Below, one piece after another: positions 32,698-45,870 of a DNA stretch of 64,000 bases. The notes below the pieces were generated by a model. It made no database searches. It worked only from the letters and a program-made list of their open reading frames with translations, and was not told the origin of the DNA. Within the stretch, counting starts at the first letter, position 1. Every line of letters begins with the position of its first letter. The DNA lies in contig JAMSLZ010000004.1 of assembly GCA_026027325.1 (NCBI GenBank), forward strand, positions 1,860,001 to 1,924,000, read 5' to 3'. This DNA comes from Actinomucor elegans. Its lineage: Eukaryota; Mucoromycota; Mucoromycetes; Mucorales; Mucoraceae. Position numbers and translations under genes: made by a program.

Positions 32698-35044
32698 ATG
32701 ACTACTGATGAACCTATTATTCCCAACTGTCAAGGTTGCCAAAACAAAATTGAAGAAGGTGCAGTTGTAGCCTTTGGTGATTCATTATTTCACGTCAAAT
32801 GGTAAAGCGTAGCAAGCAGTCATACTTCAATTACTCATATATACTTTATCGAATAGTTTTATATGTGCCAAATGCAAAGAGTGTGTAGATAACAAAACAA
32901 ACTTGTTGCTACTAGACGATGGAAGACCAGTTTGTGATAACTGTTCTTATAATTGCGCTTCATGTCAATTAGTCATCCGCGATGAAGCAATCATGACAGG
33001 TACAACAAAATATTCCAACTCTTTATTACAAATATCTAATTGATTTAATAGGCGAAAAGGCATATCATTCAGAGTGCTTCAAGTGCACTTCTTGCAAGAA
33101 AACAATTGATGATTTAATATTCACTCAAACTAGCAAGGTAACACCATTATAGACCAACTCTAATCAAATTATTAATTCTATTTTTTATTTTCATAGGGTA
33201 TTTACTGCACTGTATGCCATGATATGCTAAAGAAGCGTAGAAAGAATAAGGTAAATAATAATAATAATAAAAAGGTCCAATTGATCATTAAATTCATAAC
33301 TATTTTTTTTTTTTTTGATAGTCTTCAGAATCCTCCATAAAACCAGAATCTTCATCACAACTCAAAGTGAATACACTACCAACACCTGTTCGTTCTAGAA
33401 ACAATTCAACATCTGCTACACCAGCCAAGACAGATAGCGAATCGATCTTGTCAGACTTTACACTGGACTTTTTTAATAATGAGTCCAGCGAACTTGCCAA
33501 CTTGTCTGATTCTCTTGGTATCAATTTATCGTTGAATTTAGAACCCCAAGGCTGTCCTACGACTCAATCTCGACTGAATAGAGCTTCAGAGATCTTGCAA
33601 ACATCTTTACGAACTTCTTCTTTGTTGAATGCGAAAAAGATAGAAGATCAAATCAGTACTACTTCGGATGCAGATAAACTCAAGCAAGAGCTTGCAGAAT
33701 CACGATCTAGAATAAAAGATCTCGAGACAAATTATAAAGCATTACAGGTAATTTATTTATTTTTTTTTCTTTACTACATAAAACTTACATTATCATTAGG
33801 ATGCAAGTCAACAAGCCTTGAATGAATTCACACAAGTGAAAGAGGATTTTGCAAAAGAATCCAACTTTAAAAAACAGCTCGAGTTCACTATTGTTTCTTT
33901 AATGAAAAAGAATGGCGGCATCTTATCAAGAAAAGAAATCGACAGAGTAGCCATGCTAAGAGTTGAGCTTGAACGCACATGCAGAGAATTGATTGATTAC
34001 CGGGATAAACTCGCGGCAACCATTGATCAAAGCACTTCCAATAGGTATATATGCTTGACTAATCTAAGATGCGCACTCTAACACATGACCTAATATAGTT
34101 ACTCAAAGAGCCTCAAAACGCAAATCAAGTCATTAATTCAAGAAAGAGATCTACTCCAAGCACAGACCAAAGATTTACGCACTTCCAGGGATGAAGTTAT
34201 GCGTGAAATGGTTTTGCTCAATACCAAAAACGCTGAATTAACTACTATGAACAATGATTTGTCTCGACTCGCAATTGAACGGGAGGAATCAGTCATTATC
34301 ACAGGTCCCTCCAACTCACCGCCTCTATCTCCTTCCCAATCCACTGATACATCTAGCATTCTTACTACCACAAGAACACGAAAGCATTCTGATGCAAGCT
34401 CAGTTATGTGCAAAGTATCCTCTAGAAACAGCTTCAAATCTGATCAAACACCTACCTTATTCCGTATTAAAAAGAAAGGCAGCACTATGTTTAGTAAACT
34501 AAGTGGATCATCCAATACCAGCACTACATCTTCATCCAGCAAGCCAAACAAACCTGAACCTTCCCTTTCCTCATCTTCCTCCAGTATCTATGGCGTATCG
34601 CCTTCCAAATCTATCTATAGCAACACCATGTACAATAGCAGCCTACAAAGCCTTTCTTCTGCATTTGAACAAAATATGGGAGGTACACTGGGCCGATCTA
34701 TTGGCAAAAACAAGACATTTATGGACTCATCGGCTTCTTTGCACCAATCACCTTTACATAACAGCGGTGGTGATCACTCGTTTCATCCAATGTCCTTTTT
34801 GAGACCCGTCAAATGCGGTGCTTGTGGTGATAAGATCTGGGGACGATCCGAATATCGATGTGATGGCTGTGGGTTTTCTTCTCATTCAAGATGTCTCAGT
34901 AAGGTGCCTCAGCAATGTTTAGCGGCAGTTTATACCAGCAGTAGTTTAGATTTGTCTGTAGATCATATACAACCCTCTACCAGTTCATCTAGTTTTTTAT
35001 CTACTAGTTTTGAAAACAAGTCTCCATCAAAGAAATCCATCATA

Positions 35045-35080
<36 letters not shown>

Positions 35081-35778
35081 CCTGTTTATCATATTTATTT
35101 GCATGTCTAACTTTTATTTCACAATAGATCCACAAAGCATGTTTGGATTTGATCTTTCAGAACGGGTTAAGATTGAAAACAGATCAGTGCCTTTGATAGT
35201 TGAAGAATGTATCAAAGAAGTTGAGAAGCGTGGGTTAGATTACGAAGGCATTTATCGAAAATCAGGCGGTGCAGCCCAAATTCGATCAATTCAATTATCC
35301 TTTGATCATGGTGAAAAGATCAACCTAAGCGACGAGGAAGAATACAATGACATTTGTGCTATCACTAGTGTTCTCAAGCAGTATTTTAGAGAACTTCCTA
35401 ATCCTCTCTTAGCGAACGAACTCTATGATACGTTCATTAAAGTATCCAGTAAGTTGTATGCCTATATAGCCGTGTGTTCACATTCTAACCCTGTTGCAAA
35501 TAGCCATGAACCACGACGAAAACAAAATTGCAGCCTTTACTGAAGCTTTAAACAAAATGCCAAAAGCGCACCTGGATACCATGGTTCTTCTGTTCAAGCA
35601 TCTTCAAAAGGTCGTCAAACAATGCGAAACAAATCGAATGACTGTCAAGAACCTGTCTATGGTATTTGCACCTACTTTGATGCGACACAGTGATCCCTCC
35701 AGAGATTTTCTGGATATCAGCTACAAGAATGCCACCATTGAATATATACTTTTACATACAGCAGAATTATTTCCCTAG
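32698..35778 (+). CDS. LIM-LIM-C1-RhoGAP protein (Rga1/Rga2-like)
   Basis: Nine exons (32698-32801, 32857-32999, 33052-33137, 33197-33250, 33322-33747, 33800-34044, 34099-35045, 35128-35448, 35504-35778) give 866 residues. Two LIM zinc fingers sit at the N-terminus (CQGCQNKIEEG to CFICAKCKEC, and CASCQLVI to CTVCHDML). A coiled coil follows (about residues 235-375), then a Ser/Thr-rich linker. A C1-type zinc finger comes next (HSFHPMSFLRPVKCGACGDK to CDGCGFSSHSRC). The C-terminal RhoGAP domain has GLDYEGIYRKSGGAAQIRSI with the arginine finger, and KNLSMVFAPTLMR. Such proteins switch off Cdc42/Rho GTPases at sites of polarised growth. Intron 7 has an A31 run just after its donor. Confidence 0.9.
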
Positions 35779-35963
35779 AATCCTCTCCCCCCCCTTTTTT
35801 TCATAGGATTCTTCTTTCCATATGCCTTTCCATGTATTTTGCACATTCATTACATACCATCCTTTCATTCAACTCCATTCTTTTACTTTATTGTGTATAA
35901 TATTCTCTAGTTTATTTTTTACAGTAATCATAAATCATCTGTATTCTTTTTGTATAGTCAATT

Positions 35964-36618
35964 CTACATGTCTGCAAAGAAAGCCGCCTTCTGTTGAGTC
36001 TTCTTCTTTTCAGGCTTCATCTTCTTTTGACTCTTCTTTCTCTTCTTTTTCTTTTTTTCATCATCTGAATCGGTTCCCCAGCCATCATCAGAGTCCTGCT
36101 GTTGTGGCGTTTGTTCTTTATCATCCACCACAGTATCCACTTGTTCTTCCTCAGCCACAGCAGCAGCTTCTTCTTCTTCCGCAAACAAGTGTGCTACATC
36201 CCAGAATTGCAGCTTATCATCATGACCACTAGAAACCAAATATTTTTTGTCGTGGCTAAGGCGCAAGTTTTCAATCGGCATATATTCACCATGATCACCC
36301 AAGGTTCCCTGGAATTCATTAGGTAAAATAGTAACCAAACTAAAGATTGAGTAAGTATATATAATGTAAGAGATTATGAGAGATTGCTTGCTTCTTTACC
36401 GAATAATACCATCACTACTGCCAGTACAGATTGTATCTTCGTCCAATTTACAAATAGCATCAATGGAGTTTGGATGACCAACGATACGATCATTGTAATC
36501 TCCCCAATCACCCCAAGACCATAAACTCAATACACCATCTTGTGTACCCACAATTGCCTTTTTACCATTCTATATATTAAATCACTCAGTAAAAGAAGAA
36601 AAGAAAACTACCACCTTT

Positions 36619-36668
<50 letters not shown>

Positions 36669-37483
36669 TTCACAATCTCGATAGATAAAAGTTCATCTTC
36701 AATTTGATCTGACATGGCCAAGACATTTGGCTTTCGAATATCCCATGTCGACAAGTAGCCATCACCTCCGACAGCCAACAGTGTTTTGTGCTGTGAGCTA
36801 TATGTCATGTCTGCAATAAAATCTTGGTGCTCAGTGTATGTCATGACTGCTTCCTCTTTTCGACTATCCCAAATCTACTTTTTTTTTTTTTTACAAGTTT
36901 GAGTAAAACATCATTCTTTTGGTCTTGAGTTATAGCTTCTCTCTCTCTCTCACCTTAATCACACCTTGATCATCACCTGTAGCCAACATTCGTTCGTCAA
37001 TTACGAGCAACGAATTAATAGGCGAACTAAACTCAAGTTAGTTTATGCCAAAAAAAAAAAATTAAAAGCAATATCCAGCTTACTCGTGTGTAGTTTCTCG
37101 AACGCGAATCGGATTGCCTGTCTCTGTATCCAAAAGTCGAATGGATCTATCTCGAGAAACGGCATAGATATCTATACATTTTAACGTGTTCAATACCTTT
37201 ACAGGTCATGTTCATTAACAAAAAAAAAAACTCACTTGAACCATCAGGTGTAAATGAAACGCCTCGACAAGACTTTTTAAATGCTCTTGAAGTCCATAAG
37301 TGTTCATGACTTTCTAACCCGTATCTATGACTGAATGGAATATTCAGTAACAGTTCAATGTAATCAAAGATATTACCATTTAACACGGCCATTAATCATA
37401 CCAGTCACGACAATATCGTTACTAGGATGAAGATCAAAATGAAAGATATTGTCTTCAAATTCTAATGGGTTAGGTTTGCTCAT
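35964..37483 (-). CDS. JIP5: WD40 ribosome-biogenesis protein JIP5/WDR55
   Basis: Seven exons read leftward (37483-37377, 37330-37236, 37171-37084, 37026-36954, 36874-36668, 36569-36400, 36339-35964) give 371 residues. The protein starts MSKPNPLEFEDNIFHFDLHP and has about six WD repeats, among them VSRDRSIRLLDTETG, ATGDDQGVIKIWD, GGDGYLSTWDIRK and TQDGVLSLWSWGDWGDY. The tail is acidic then strongly basic (DDGWGTDSDDEKKKKKRKKS). The short domain, repeat wording and Lys-rich C-terminus are those of nucleolar Jip5/WDR55, which acts in 60S/rRNA processing. Intron 5 carries A44 directly after its GT. It converges with the RhoGAP gene, whose stop is 185 bp away. Confidence 0.88.
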
Positions 37484-37880
37484 GATTTTGTAAGATAAAT
37501 GCTTTGAGAATGGGTTTACTTTTTTTTTTTTCTATTTTTTTTTGCTCGGTAATTCCTGCATGAGTTACAAATTAGGTACTTAAAGTAAAAGGAGTCACAT
37601 GAGGCTTGTGTTTATGCAGATCGCCAAACAAGCAAAGCACAAGCAACTCCTGTCGTTCTATCAGTATAAACAGGGCTTTACTCCTCTTAAGAGTTGGTAT
37701 TGCAACAAGAAGTTATGCATTATATATAGACGTGTTTTTTTTAGCATTAAACTAGAACGTGTTCCCTTACATGTACGTCTTTATAATCAATAGATAGATG
37801 GATAGAAGAATCGATACGAATCATGTTTGGATCAAATATATCTCTCTCTTTGTTTCTTCTTCTTTTTTACTGCTTGAATA
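37484..37880. other. Divergent promoter region
   Basis: The shared 5' flank of JIP5 and the coiled-coil gene. The frame 37599-37793 has no coding features. Confidence 0.4.
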
Positions 37881-39419
37881 ATGGGCCAAGCTCAAGTTGA
37901 CGCCTTCAGGTCTGTGACGGGATCCCATTTTCATTTTAACTCAGCTGCGGCCTTGCTCATGCTTTTAAAAATGGAATATGTTCCCTTGGTATCCTTTTAT
38001 ACTTATACCAATAACAAAAAACAAAAAATGGCTAGTAAACAGCATGCTGAAGATATAGTAGATTCACCTACTACCAACGCTTTACCCGAAACGATGGATA
38101 TTGACCAAACAAGCCAAGATTTTCAATCATCCATGGAAGAGCGCAAGCAATCTGTCCATTCATTTCGGGTCATGGACTCTCAGAATGATTCGGATGCAGA
38201 CAAAGACCTCATTATCCATTCTTTGCATGAATCGCTTCATATTCACAAGGAAATCCTTGAACGTATACAAAATGAAAAGGAAACATTTCAAAGGCAAATA
38301 GAAAAAGAGCGCCAGCAAGAGAAACAGTCGCTGAAGCATTGGCAAAAGAACTCACAACGCGTATTGGAAGAACAGAACAGCCACTGTCAACAACTGGAAT
38401 CCGATATTGCACAGCTCAAGCAAGAACTGGAACACAAAAAAGAAGAATACAAGAAACTAGAAGTCAACTTTTATTCGTATGTTAAACAAATTCGTGTGAC
38501 AGACGATGACTTGTCAACCATTCAACCTGAAATATCACACTTGCTAAGTCAACTAAATAACACATGTATGGGATTGAAATCCAAGATGGACCGTCAACAA
38601 GGAACTAACTTTGTGTGGAAACAATGGCCAGAGAAAGTGGAATTGATCAAGAAACACATGCTAATTGATTCAGATTTGTTGGACACTTCGTTCATTACGT
38701 TATTTGTTGAAAAGTACTTGATTCATACGCTTTTAATCCATGTATTAGATGTACCTATTCATTTGGGTATCTCCATCAATCACGCCTTTAAGGAACTGGA
38801 TACTTGGATGTCCACTCGAAACAAAGAATGGTCCAATCGTCTAAGACAGCAAGTATGCGCTCTGGTGGTTCAACAACCTGGCAATGAAGAAATTCAAATT
38901 CAACAAGCCAAACAACAGTTACTCGATCAAATTGTATTAGATTTAGGTTCAGTGTACCCCGTCTTGAAGCAAGACCCGAAAAAGATCGAGAATCTGATTC
39001 AAAGAGCTTTGAAATTGAATCTGGCTGTAAAAGGTCAAGAAATAAAAATCGAACGCTTGCCGATTGAAGAAGGCGTTACACGCTTTGATCCAGAGACAAT
39101 GAAAGCGACTGCAAAAGGTAAACCTAATGGCATTGTTTTTTTGACCATCACACCTCCTTTCGTTGCAAGAGATGAGTTGGATAATGAGCATGGATTTACT
39201 GTTCCAGGCAAAGTCTTTTGCATTGATGAAAAAGTTGAATCTGAACAACAACAAGAATTGATCCAAGATAACGCGAAAGAAAAACAAGACGATATGGAGA
39301 AAAAAGAGTCTGTGAAAAAACAAAAGCTGGAAGAGTCAGATCAAACTATTGAAGGAGCAGGCCCTAAAGAAGAAAAAGAAACAGTACAAGAAAAGACTAC
39401 CAATATTGAAAACGAGTAG
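37881..39419 (+). CDS. Coiled-coil protein of unknown function
   Basis: An intronless 512-residue frame. A second, better-context start lies at 38028 (MASKQHAEDIVDSPTTNALP); the first 49 residues may be leader. A long coiled coil spans about residues 110-205 (ERIQNEKETFQRQIEKERQQ onward). It is followed by an ordered helical region containing RVTDDDLSTIQPEISHLLSQ, WPEKVELIKKHMLI and HAFKELDTWMSTRNKEW. The C-terminus is acidic/Lys-Glu-rich and probably disordered. The central pattern recalls unnamed fungal regulators with a D-D-x-I-x-x-x-W-type helix, but I cannot name the family. A CT-rich leader and a TATATCTC element precede the first ATG, which favours the longer form. Confidence 0.7.
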   Translation: MGQAQVDAFRSVTGSHFHFNSAAALLMLLKMEYVPLVSFYTYTNNKKQKMASKQHAEDIVDSPTTNALPETMDIDQTSQDFQSSMEERKQSVHSFRVMDSQNDSDADKDLIIHSLHESLHIHKEILERIQNEKETFQRQIEKERQQEKQSLKHWQKNSQRVLEEQNSHCQQLESDIAQLKQELEHKKEEYKKLEVNFYSYVKQIRVTDDDLSTIQPEISHLLSQLNNTCMGLKSKMDRQQGTNFVWKQWPEKVELIKKHMLIDSDLLDTSFITLFVEKYLIHTLLIHVLDVPIHLGISINHAFKELDTWMSTRNKEWSNRLRQQVCALVVQQPGNEEIQIQQAKQQLLDQIVLDLGSVYPVLKQDPKKIENLIQRALKLNLAVKGQEIKIERLPIEEGVTRFDPETMKATAKGKPNGIVFLTITPPFVARDELDNEHGFTVPGKVFCIDEKVESEQQQELIQDNAKEKQDDMEKKESVKKQKLEESDQTIEGAGPKEEKETVQEKTTNIENE

Positions 39420-40285
39420 TGTCATATCATTCATATCCATACAAATAATAAATCGTTAGTTTCTTTTTTTTAAAAAAAAAAGCACGAAAATCTCCATATA
39501 CCATACAAGACTATTCAAGTTTGGATTGATCTTATATTATCATTCACGCATTAAAGATTACACATACAACTAACGAGGCATGATTGATTGTGATATTTCA
39601 CAAAGATGGACCAGAAAGTTTATACATGGATGAGTACATGTTATGATAATGCTAATCATCAATAATTCTAGTATACACATTCATTTAACTGTGATTCAGC
39701 AGAGATTTCAATAGGAGCGGCACTTCCTTTTAGTTAATCTTGAACACATATCAGATGCAACATTAAATCAGGATCGGTAAAGGGATCTAGATCATATTGC
39801 CAGCAATTGGTATCTCATGTATGCGATTCATTGTTAGTCACTAAAAAATAGCATGAAGAACAAGTAATGCCACTACTTTTATCTACTTCTGAAGGTATAT
39901 TTGCCTTCTGATGTAATTTCGTGAAAAATCAAGAGTCAGCGTATTATCAAAGAATAGTCTATAGATTTACAGAAAAATACGGTGATATTTATACCATTAG
40001 ATTTACATTTAAATTGTATATAACCTTTTTTTATTTCATTATAATTCTGTTTTTTTTTATTGCTAAAAGATCCCAATAAAGTACCTTGAAAGAAAAATGA
40101 TAGAGCTACTCTTATAAGTCAATGATATAAGACACAGTAAATGGAAAGTTATTGTAGTCCATCCACAAGGAGAGGAAAACGCGTCACGATTTGTGTGTAC
40201 CCAACTCTTTTTTTTACACTGTGTGCCAAAAGGGTCTCTTTTTTTTTTTTTTCTTTTAATAAAGAATATATTCAACACAGGCACT
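39420..40285. other. Intergenic with one repeat copy
   Basis: It separates the coiled-coil gene from importin. It holds a T8-A10 switch near 39463-39481 and one dispersed repeat. No gene was seen. Confidence 0.45.
39725..39795 (+). repeat. Dispersed ~75-bp repeat, copy
   Basis: CATATCAGATGCAACATTAA, ATCAGGATCGGT, then AAAGGGATCTAGATCATA. The centre and right end are well conserved. Confidence 0.6.
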
Positions 40286-43200
40286 ATGGCTCAAGCACCT
40301 GTTTCTGCTGAAGTACTTCAGCAACTCGCTCCTGTTCTTACCAACCTTTTGTCTTCTGACAATAACCAGAGGTATAAAACATGCCAAATTTTCTCGAAAG
40401 TCGGGACTCTTTCAGTTTCAAGATAACTAAACTTTCATTTCATCTTGATAATGTGCCATTAGAGCTGCTGCAGAAACTCAATTGAACGATCAATGGGTTG
40501 CTCAACAACCTGATCTTTTACTTCTCGGCCTTGCTCAGTTTGTAGCAAATAACACCGAAGTTCAGGTACCTTTTTTCTTGTCGATATTGCCAAGCCTAAA
40601 AAAAAATACTTACTCACTCAAAACCTTATTGTAGCTTCGTTCTCATTGTAGTGTACTTTTGCGTCGTCTGGCGTATAAGCAGTTCACTTCTAGTGCTAAC
40701 CCTGATACCCGTCTCTGGGATATGGTTCAAGAAACCACTCGCCAAGGTGTTAAGGAGCTTTTATTAGTCGCTCTTGCCAACGAATCTGATCAAAGCACCA
40801 GACACAAAATTTCTGACACTATTGCCGAGGTAGCTAGATCTGATTTAAGTGAAGGAAGTAAGTAATCATATACAGACAAAGATGTTTTTTTGTTTTACTT
40901 AGATAATTTGCGTTTAGACAAGTGGGATACTTTATTGAAGGCTTTGTTCGAGTGTTCTCAATCACCCAACGCTGCTCTTAGAGAATCCGCTTTCCGTATT
41001 TTTGCCTCTGTTCCCGAGTTGATTGCTGGTCAACATACAGATGCTCTCAAGAACGTATTTTTGACTAGTTTGACCGATGCCGAAAGCCAAGCTGTAAGTT
41101 AAAAGAAAATTTGGGTTTAGCGATGAAGCGATATTCATCAAGTTATAGGTTCGTTTGGAAGCCATGAAAGCAGCAGCTGCTTATATTGGCCAAGCTGATG
41201 AAACAACTCAAAAGAATTTGGCTGGTTTGATGCCTCATATGCTCGATGTAAGTTTAAAAAAAAACCCAAAAAAATGAGTAAGAAATCCTAATTGTTATAC
41301 GTAGCCCTTGTCACCTGTCATTGCTGCTCGTGATGATCAAGTTTTAGTTGATGGCCTTGTTGTTTTGATTGAATTGGGTGATAATTGCCCCAAGCTTTTC
41401 CGTGCTGTTCTTCCTAACGTCTTGACTGTCATGGTCTCTATTGCTAAAGACAAGTCTTTTGATGATCGTACACGTCAAACTGCTTTGGAATTGTTATTGA
41501 CTTTGTCTGAAGCTGCCCCTCCTATGGCTCGTAAAATCCCCAATTTTGCTTCCGAGATCATTCCTGTAGCTATGGAAATGATCACTGATATTGAAGACGA
41601 TGAGTCTTGGTACACCACCGAAGATGTAAGTTCATTGGATGCATCACAGTAGAGTTGATGTTAAGTTTTTTCTTTTTTTTTATAGTTGGAAGAGGATGAT
41701 AATGAGGAAAATTATGTTATGGGTGAAAGTACTTTGGATAGAATTGCTCGTACTCTTGGTGGTAAGACAGTTGTACCTGTTGCTTTCCAATATATCCCTC
41801 AAATGCTCCAATCTGGTGAATGGCAGCAACGTCGTGCTGCTCTTATGGCTATTTCTTCCATTGGTGAAGGTTCAATCAAGATTATGAAGCCTGAGCTCTC
41901 CAATATAATCAATATGGTTTTGCCTTCTTTCAAGGATGCTCATCCTCGCGTTCGTTACGCTGCCTGTAACACGCTTGGTCAAATGTCTACTGATTTTGCA
42001 CCTTACCTTCAAAAGCATTTCCATGAAATTGTCATTTCTGCCCTTTTGCCTGTCATGGAAGATCCTCAACCACGTATCCAAGCTCATGCTGCTGCTGCTA
42101 TGGTCAACTTTTGTGAAGAGGCTGACAAGAAGATTTTGGATCCTTATCTTGATGCCATCTTTGAGCGTCTTTTGATTCTCCTCAAGACATCCAAGACCTA
42201 TGTTCAAGAACAAGCTATTACAACTATCGCCACTGTTGCTGACTGTGCTGAAGATAAATTCAACAAGTATCATAGTGTTATTATGCCTCTCTTGCTTGAT
42301 ATCCTCCGTCAAGCTAGCGACAAGCAATACCGTCTTTTGCGTTCCAGAGCCATTGAATGTGCATCTCTCATTGGTCTTGCCATTGGAAAAGAGGTCTTTG
42401 CTCCTTACACTGCTAGCTTCATTAACATTCTTGCCGAGATTCAACAGTCTGTCACTGAAGCTGATGATATTCAAACCACTTACCTTTTGGCTGCTTGGGC
42501 TCGTATGTGTAAGATGATGGGACAAGATTTCTTGCCTTATCTTCCTAATATCATGCCTCCTCTCTTGGCTTCTGCCAAGCTCACACCAGAGTTCACCTTT
42601 GTAGATCCTGAGGAAGAAGATGTGGATGCCAAATATCCTACTGAAGAAGGTTGGGAGTTTGTTGGTATCAATGGCCAACAAATTGGTATCAAGACCTCTG
42701 TTTTGGAAGAAAAGCACACTGCTGTTGAGATGCTTGTAAGCTACGCTCGTGATTTAGGTGCTGGTTTCTTACCTTATGTCGGTCAAGTACTTGATATTGC
42801 TTTACCCTTGCTCAAGTTTTACTTCCACGAAGGTGTCCGACATGCTGCTGCTGCACTTATCCCTGTCCTCCTCAAGGACGCTAAGGATGCCAATGTCGCT
42901 CCTGCTGAACTTGCCAACATGTGGAACACTATCTTTGAGAAGCTTGCCAAGATTATGACAATTGAAGATGATATCACCTTCTTGGCTCAAACCTACGCCA
43001 CCTTCTCTGAATGTCTTGACGTCTTGGGCGAGAACTGTTTGCAACCTGCACAAATCGAAAGTTTCATGAAGGGTACCGATGAACAACTTAAAAAGTTCCT
43101 CGAGAGATTGACTGAACGCGAACAAGAGAAGCAAGCAGGCGAATACGATGCTGAAGATGAAGAGCAAATAGCTGATGAAGAAGCTAACGAGGAAGACGCT

Positions 43201-43974
43201 TTGGGTGAGTTGGCTCGTGCCATTCAATCCTTATTCAAGGCCCTTGGTCCTGCGTTCTTGCCTTACTTTGACAAAATGCTGCCTCTTGCTGTGCAATTCT
43301 TGTCTCATCCCAACAACGCTGCTCGCCAATGGGCTATCTGTGTGTTTGATGATCTTGTCGAATTTACTGGACCTGCTTCATTCAACTACTCCAATTACTT
43401 TTTGCAAGCCATGATTGCTGGTGTCTCTGATAAGGCTTCTGAGGTGCGTCAAGCCTCTGCTTATGGTGTAGGTATCATGGGTCAATTCGGTGGTCCTCAA
43501 TATGCCGATGCTTGTGCTGCTGCTCTTGAACATCTCTTTGCTTTGATCAATGCTCCAGACGCTCGTGAAGATGGTACTGTATATGTCACCGAAAACGCTA
43601 TTTCAGCTATTGCCAAGATTTGTAAGTTTAACAGCAGTAAATTCCAATTGGAACCTGTCTTGACTGCTTGGATTGCTACTTTGCCCATCTTACACGATGA
43701 TCAAGAGGCACCTATTGTATACACATACCTTTTGGATCTTTTAGACGCTAACCACCCTACTGTGCTCGGCCCCAATAATGCCAATATTCCTCATCTTGTC
43801 AAGATCTTTAGCGAAGTTTTAGCTGCCGATATCTTGACTTCTGAATTAGTGACCCGTATGGTTAACAATTTAAAGGTTATCTTGGGTGGTGTTGATGAAA
43901 ATACGCGTAACCAATTATGGAACTCCATTTCCGTAGAAACTAGAACTATTCTTCAAAAGAAAGGTTATGTTTAA
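40286..43974 (+). CDS. PSE1: Importin-5 / karyopherin beta-3 (PSE1/KAP121)
   Basis: Seven exons (40286-40371, 40463-40565, 40635-40857, 40903-41093, 41149-41247, 41305-41625, 41686-43974) give 1103 residues, the usual length of IPO5/Pse1. HEAT repeats run throughout. Family-typical stretches include RSHCSVLLRRLAYKQF, YTTEDLEEDDNEENYVMGES, HPRVRYAACNTLGQMSTDFA, DPQPRIQAHAAAAMVNFCEE and VRQASAYGVGIMGQFGG. The protein carries cargo such as ribosomal proteins and histones into the nucleus in a Ran-GTP-regulated manner. Codon use is markedly biased (Lys AAG, Leu CTT/TTG, many GCT) relative to neighbours, which suggests high expression. The first exon ends within the N-terminal HEAT repeat. Confidence 0.95.
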
Positions 43975-45870
43975 ATAACTCTTTTCTCATCCTTTTTATC
44001 TTATCTTCATTATAATTACACTCTTTCTCCATCTTTTTTTTTAGCTGTAATATTATACTAGCAAAACCATATCTTTTTTTCTTTTTTTTTTGTAGAAAAC
44101 AAATCTTTTCTTTTTATATTAATAATACTATCTTTTTACATCTGGTATCCATGAAAGAACCAATGCTTAGCCGTTTTAATACTGACATGATTTCGGGTTC
44201 AATAAACCCCAAGTATGTTGTTTAACTAAGGCATTATGAGCATATTGTATTTTAGAACCTAGCTGAAAATTATATTATTAGATAGTTCTAGTAATCTATA
44301 GATCTTTTAGTAGATCTAGGCCAAATAATGCATCTGAAAAGCGATCCATATTCAGAACAAGCTGTGTCTATTAATAAAGAGTAAATTTTGATAATCGAAC
44401 TTCAATCTGGAGAGATACTTCTATGCTAATTAGCATCCAAGCGCCTATATATCTAGCTAAACGAATTTGAATGAAACAGATATTTAAACTAGTTAGTAAA
44501 AGCTATATTCTAGGTGATATTATGTAGATGAGTGGATGGAGTACAGATAAATTTTAAGTCTAATTGGAGAATTATCATGTAGGGTGAAGAATTTCAAAAA
44601 ACTTTAAAATGGTAGTTCATAAACCGGATCGCTCTGGATGGCAACGAAAAGGAATATTTCTCCCATTGTTTTCCGTCTTTCATAACATGCGGTAGGTTAA
44701 TAAGATATGGTATGGCCTTTGATCTGTTGATTGATATTTCTTTCTATCTTCAGCTGCTTTTGTTGATATATAAAGTGGACCTGCTCCATAATAAATGTTC
44801 AATTTCAGTTATAAATTTCAATATAGGCTTATCGAGGGACTTTCTCAATGTCTTTCATTTTGCTTGAGTATATTAAATCATACGCGCGGTATGCTGCCCT
44901 ATGATTATTGCCATTATATGGAAAACATATAATTGACATTTTTCTTGTGCAGAGTTCGAAAATGAGTACTTCAAGGTTATTTGCTTTTCCTTATAACAGA
45001 ATTTTATACAAAAATATATTCATTTCCATTAAGAACGAGGCCCAAAACTACCCTGTGAATTATGTATGTTTGTTTATAGTTAGCCCTGCAAGCCCTTTTA
45101 GACAACTATTTAATCAGCCCAAATAAAACAACAAAAAGCTCCTGGGCCAAAATGAATATGAAGTATCTGTATAACTACATATATTCCATTCTATTTTATT
45201 TTATTATTCAGCCCTAATGATACCAAGAAGGGATAGTTCTGACCCAAAAGTGTCATGAAAACAATCAGCTATTATCATAAGATCTTCAGTGCAACTGTTA
45301 TCTCAACTTGACTTTACCTTCAAGAACAATAGCTGACGATGAATTGACGTGCAGGTAAAGCAAAAATGGCGGATTCCTGCATTTTAATTCTGTTTAGATA
45401 TCAATGACCTTTCTAACCCTTTTGACGGAATGGGCTTATTTTAGTTTTCTACGCCGATATCTCGACGTGATATTTCATATCTATTTGTACTCAATTGATC
45501 TTTTAAGAGATGGTCATTATCTTATACATGTAAATATGTTGGCCGTTATGTGTTGCTTTTCTTGATCCTAGCATGGAGAACGCTGGCTGAGCGTCACGTC
45601 TTGTTAGTTAATATATACTGAAAGCTGCTATCAGGCAATTCTTTTGTGTATAGAATACGCTTGGAGTTATGCTTATACAATTGATGATGCATATATACAA
45701 GAAATGATCTTCTTTTGCGAAACATCTAAACTACAGCAAGGTTTGGATATATATATTTTTAATACACAAGAGTAATGATTTCAATATAATAGAGAGGTAA
45801 GCGACATTGAATGTTTTAAGTTGCCTTAGAGAATAATATTAGTTTATTTGGAAAAGCGGGAACGAATGCA
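43975..45870. other. AT-rich gene-poor interval
   Basis: No gene is supported. A TATATAAAG at about 44766 is followed by a 46-codon frame (44797-44937) that is too short to call. It includes one reverse dispersed repeat. Confidence 0.45.
44290..44375 (-). repeat. Dispersed ~75-bp repeat, reverse copy
   Basis: On the minus strand: TTGTTCTGAATATGGATCGC, TTTTCAGATGCATTATTTGG, then CTAGATCTACTAAAAGATCT. Diverged but colinear. Confidence 0.5.

Noticed and set aside
41872..42717. Minus-strand 281-codon frame inside importin-5
   Set aside because: A shadow of the strongly codon-biased PSE1 exon 7. The plus-strand product is unmistakable.
44797..44937. 46-codon frame after a TATATAAAG
   Set aside because: No signal peptide, motif or partner exon. 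A frame of this length is expected by chance in this much sequence.
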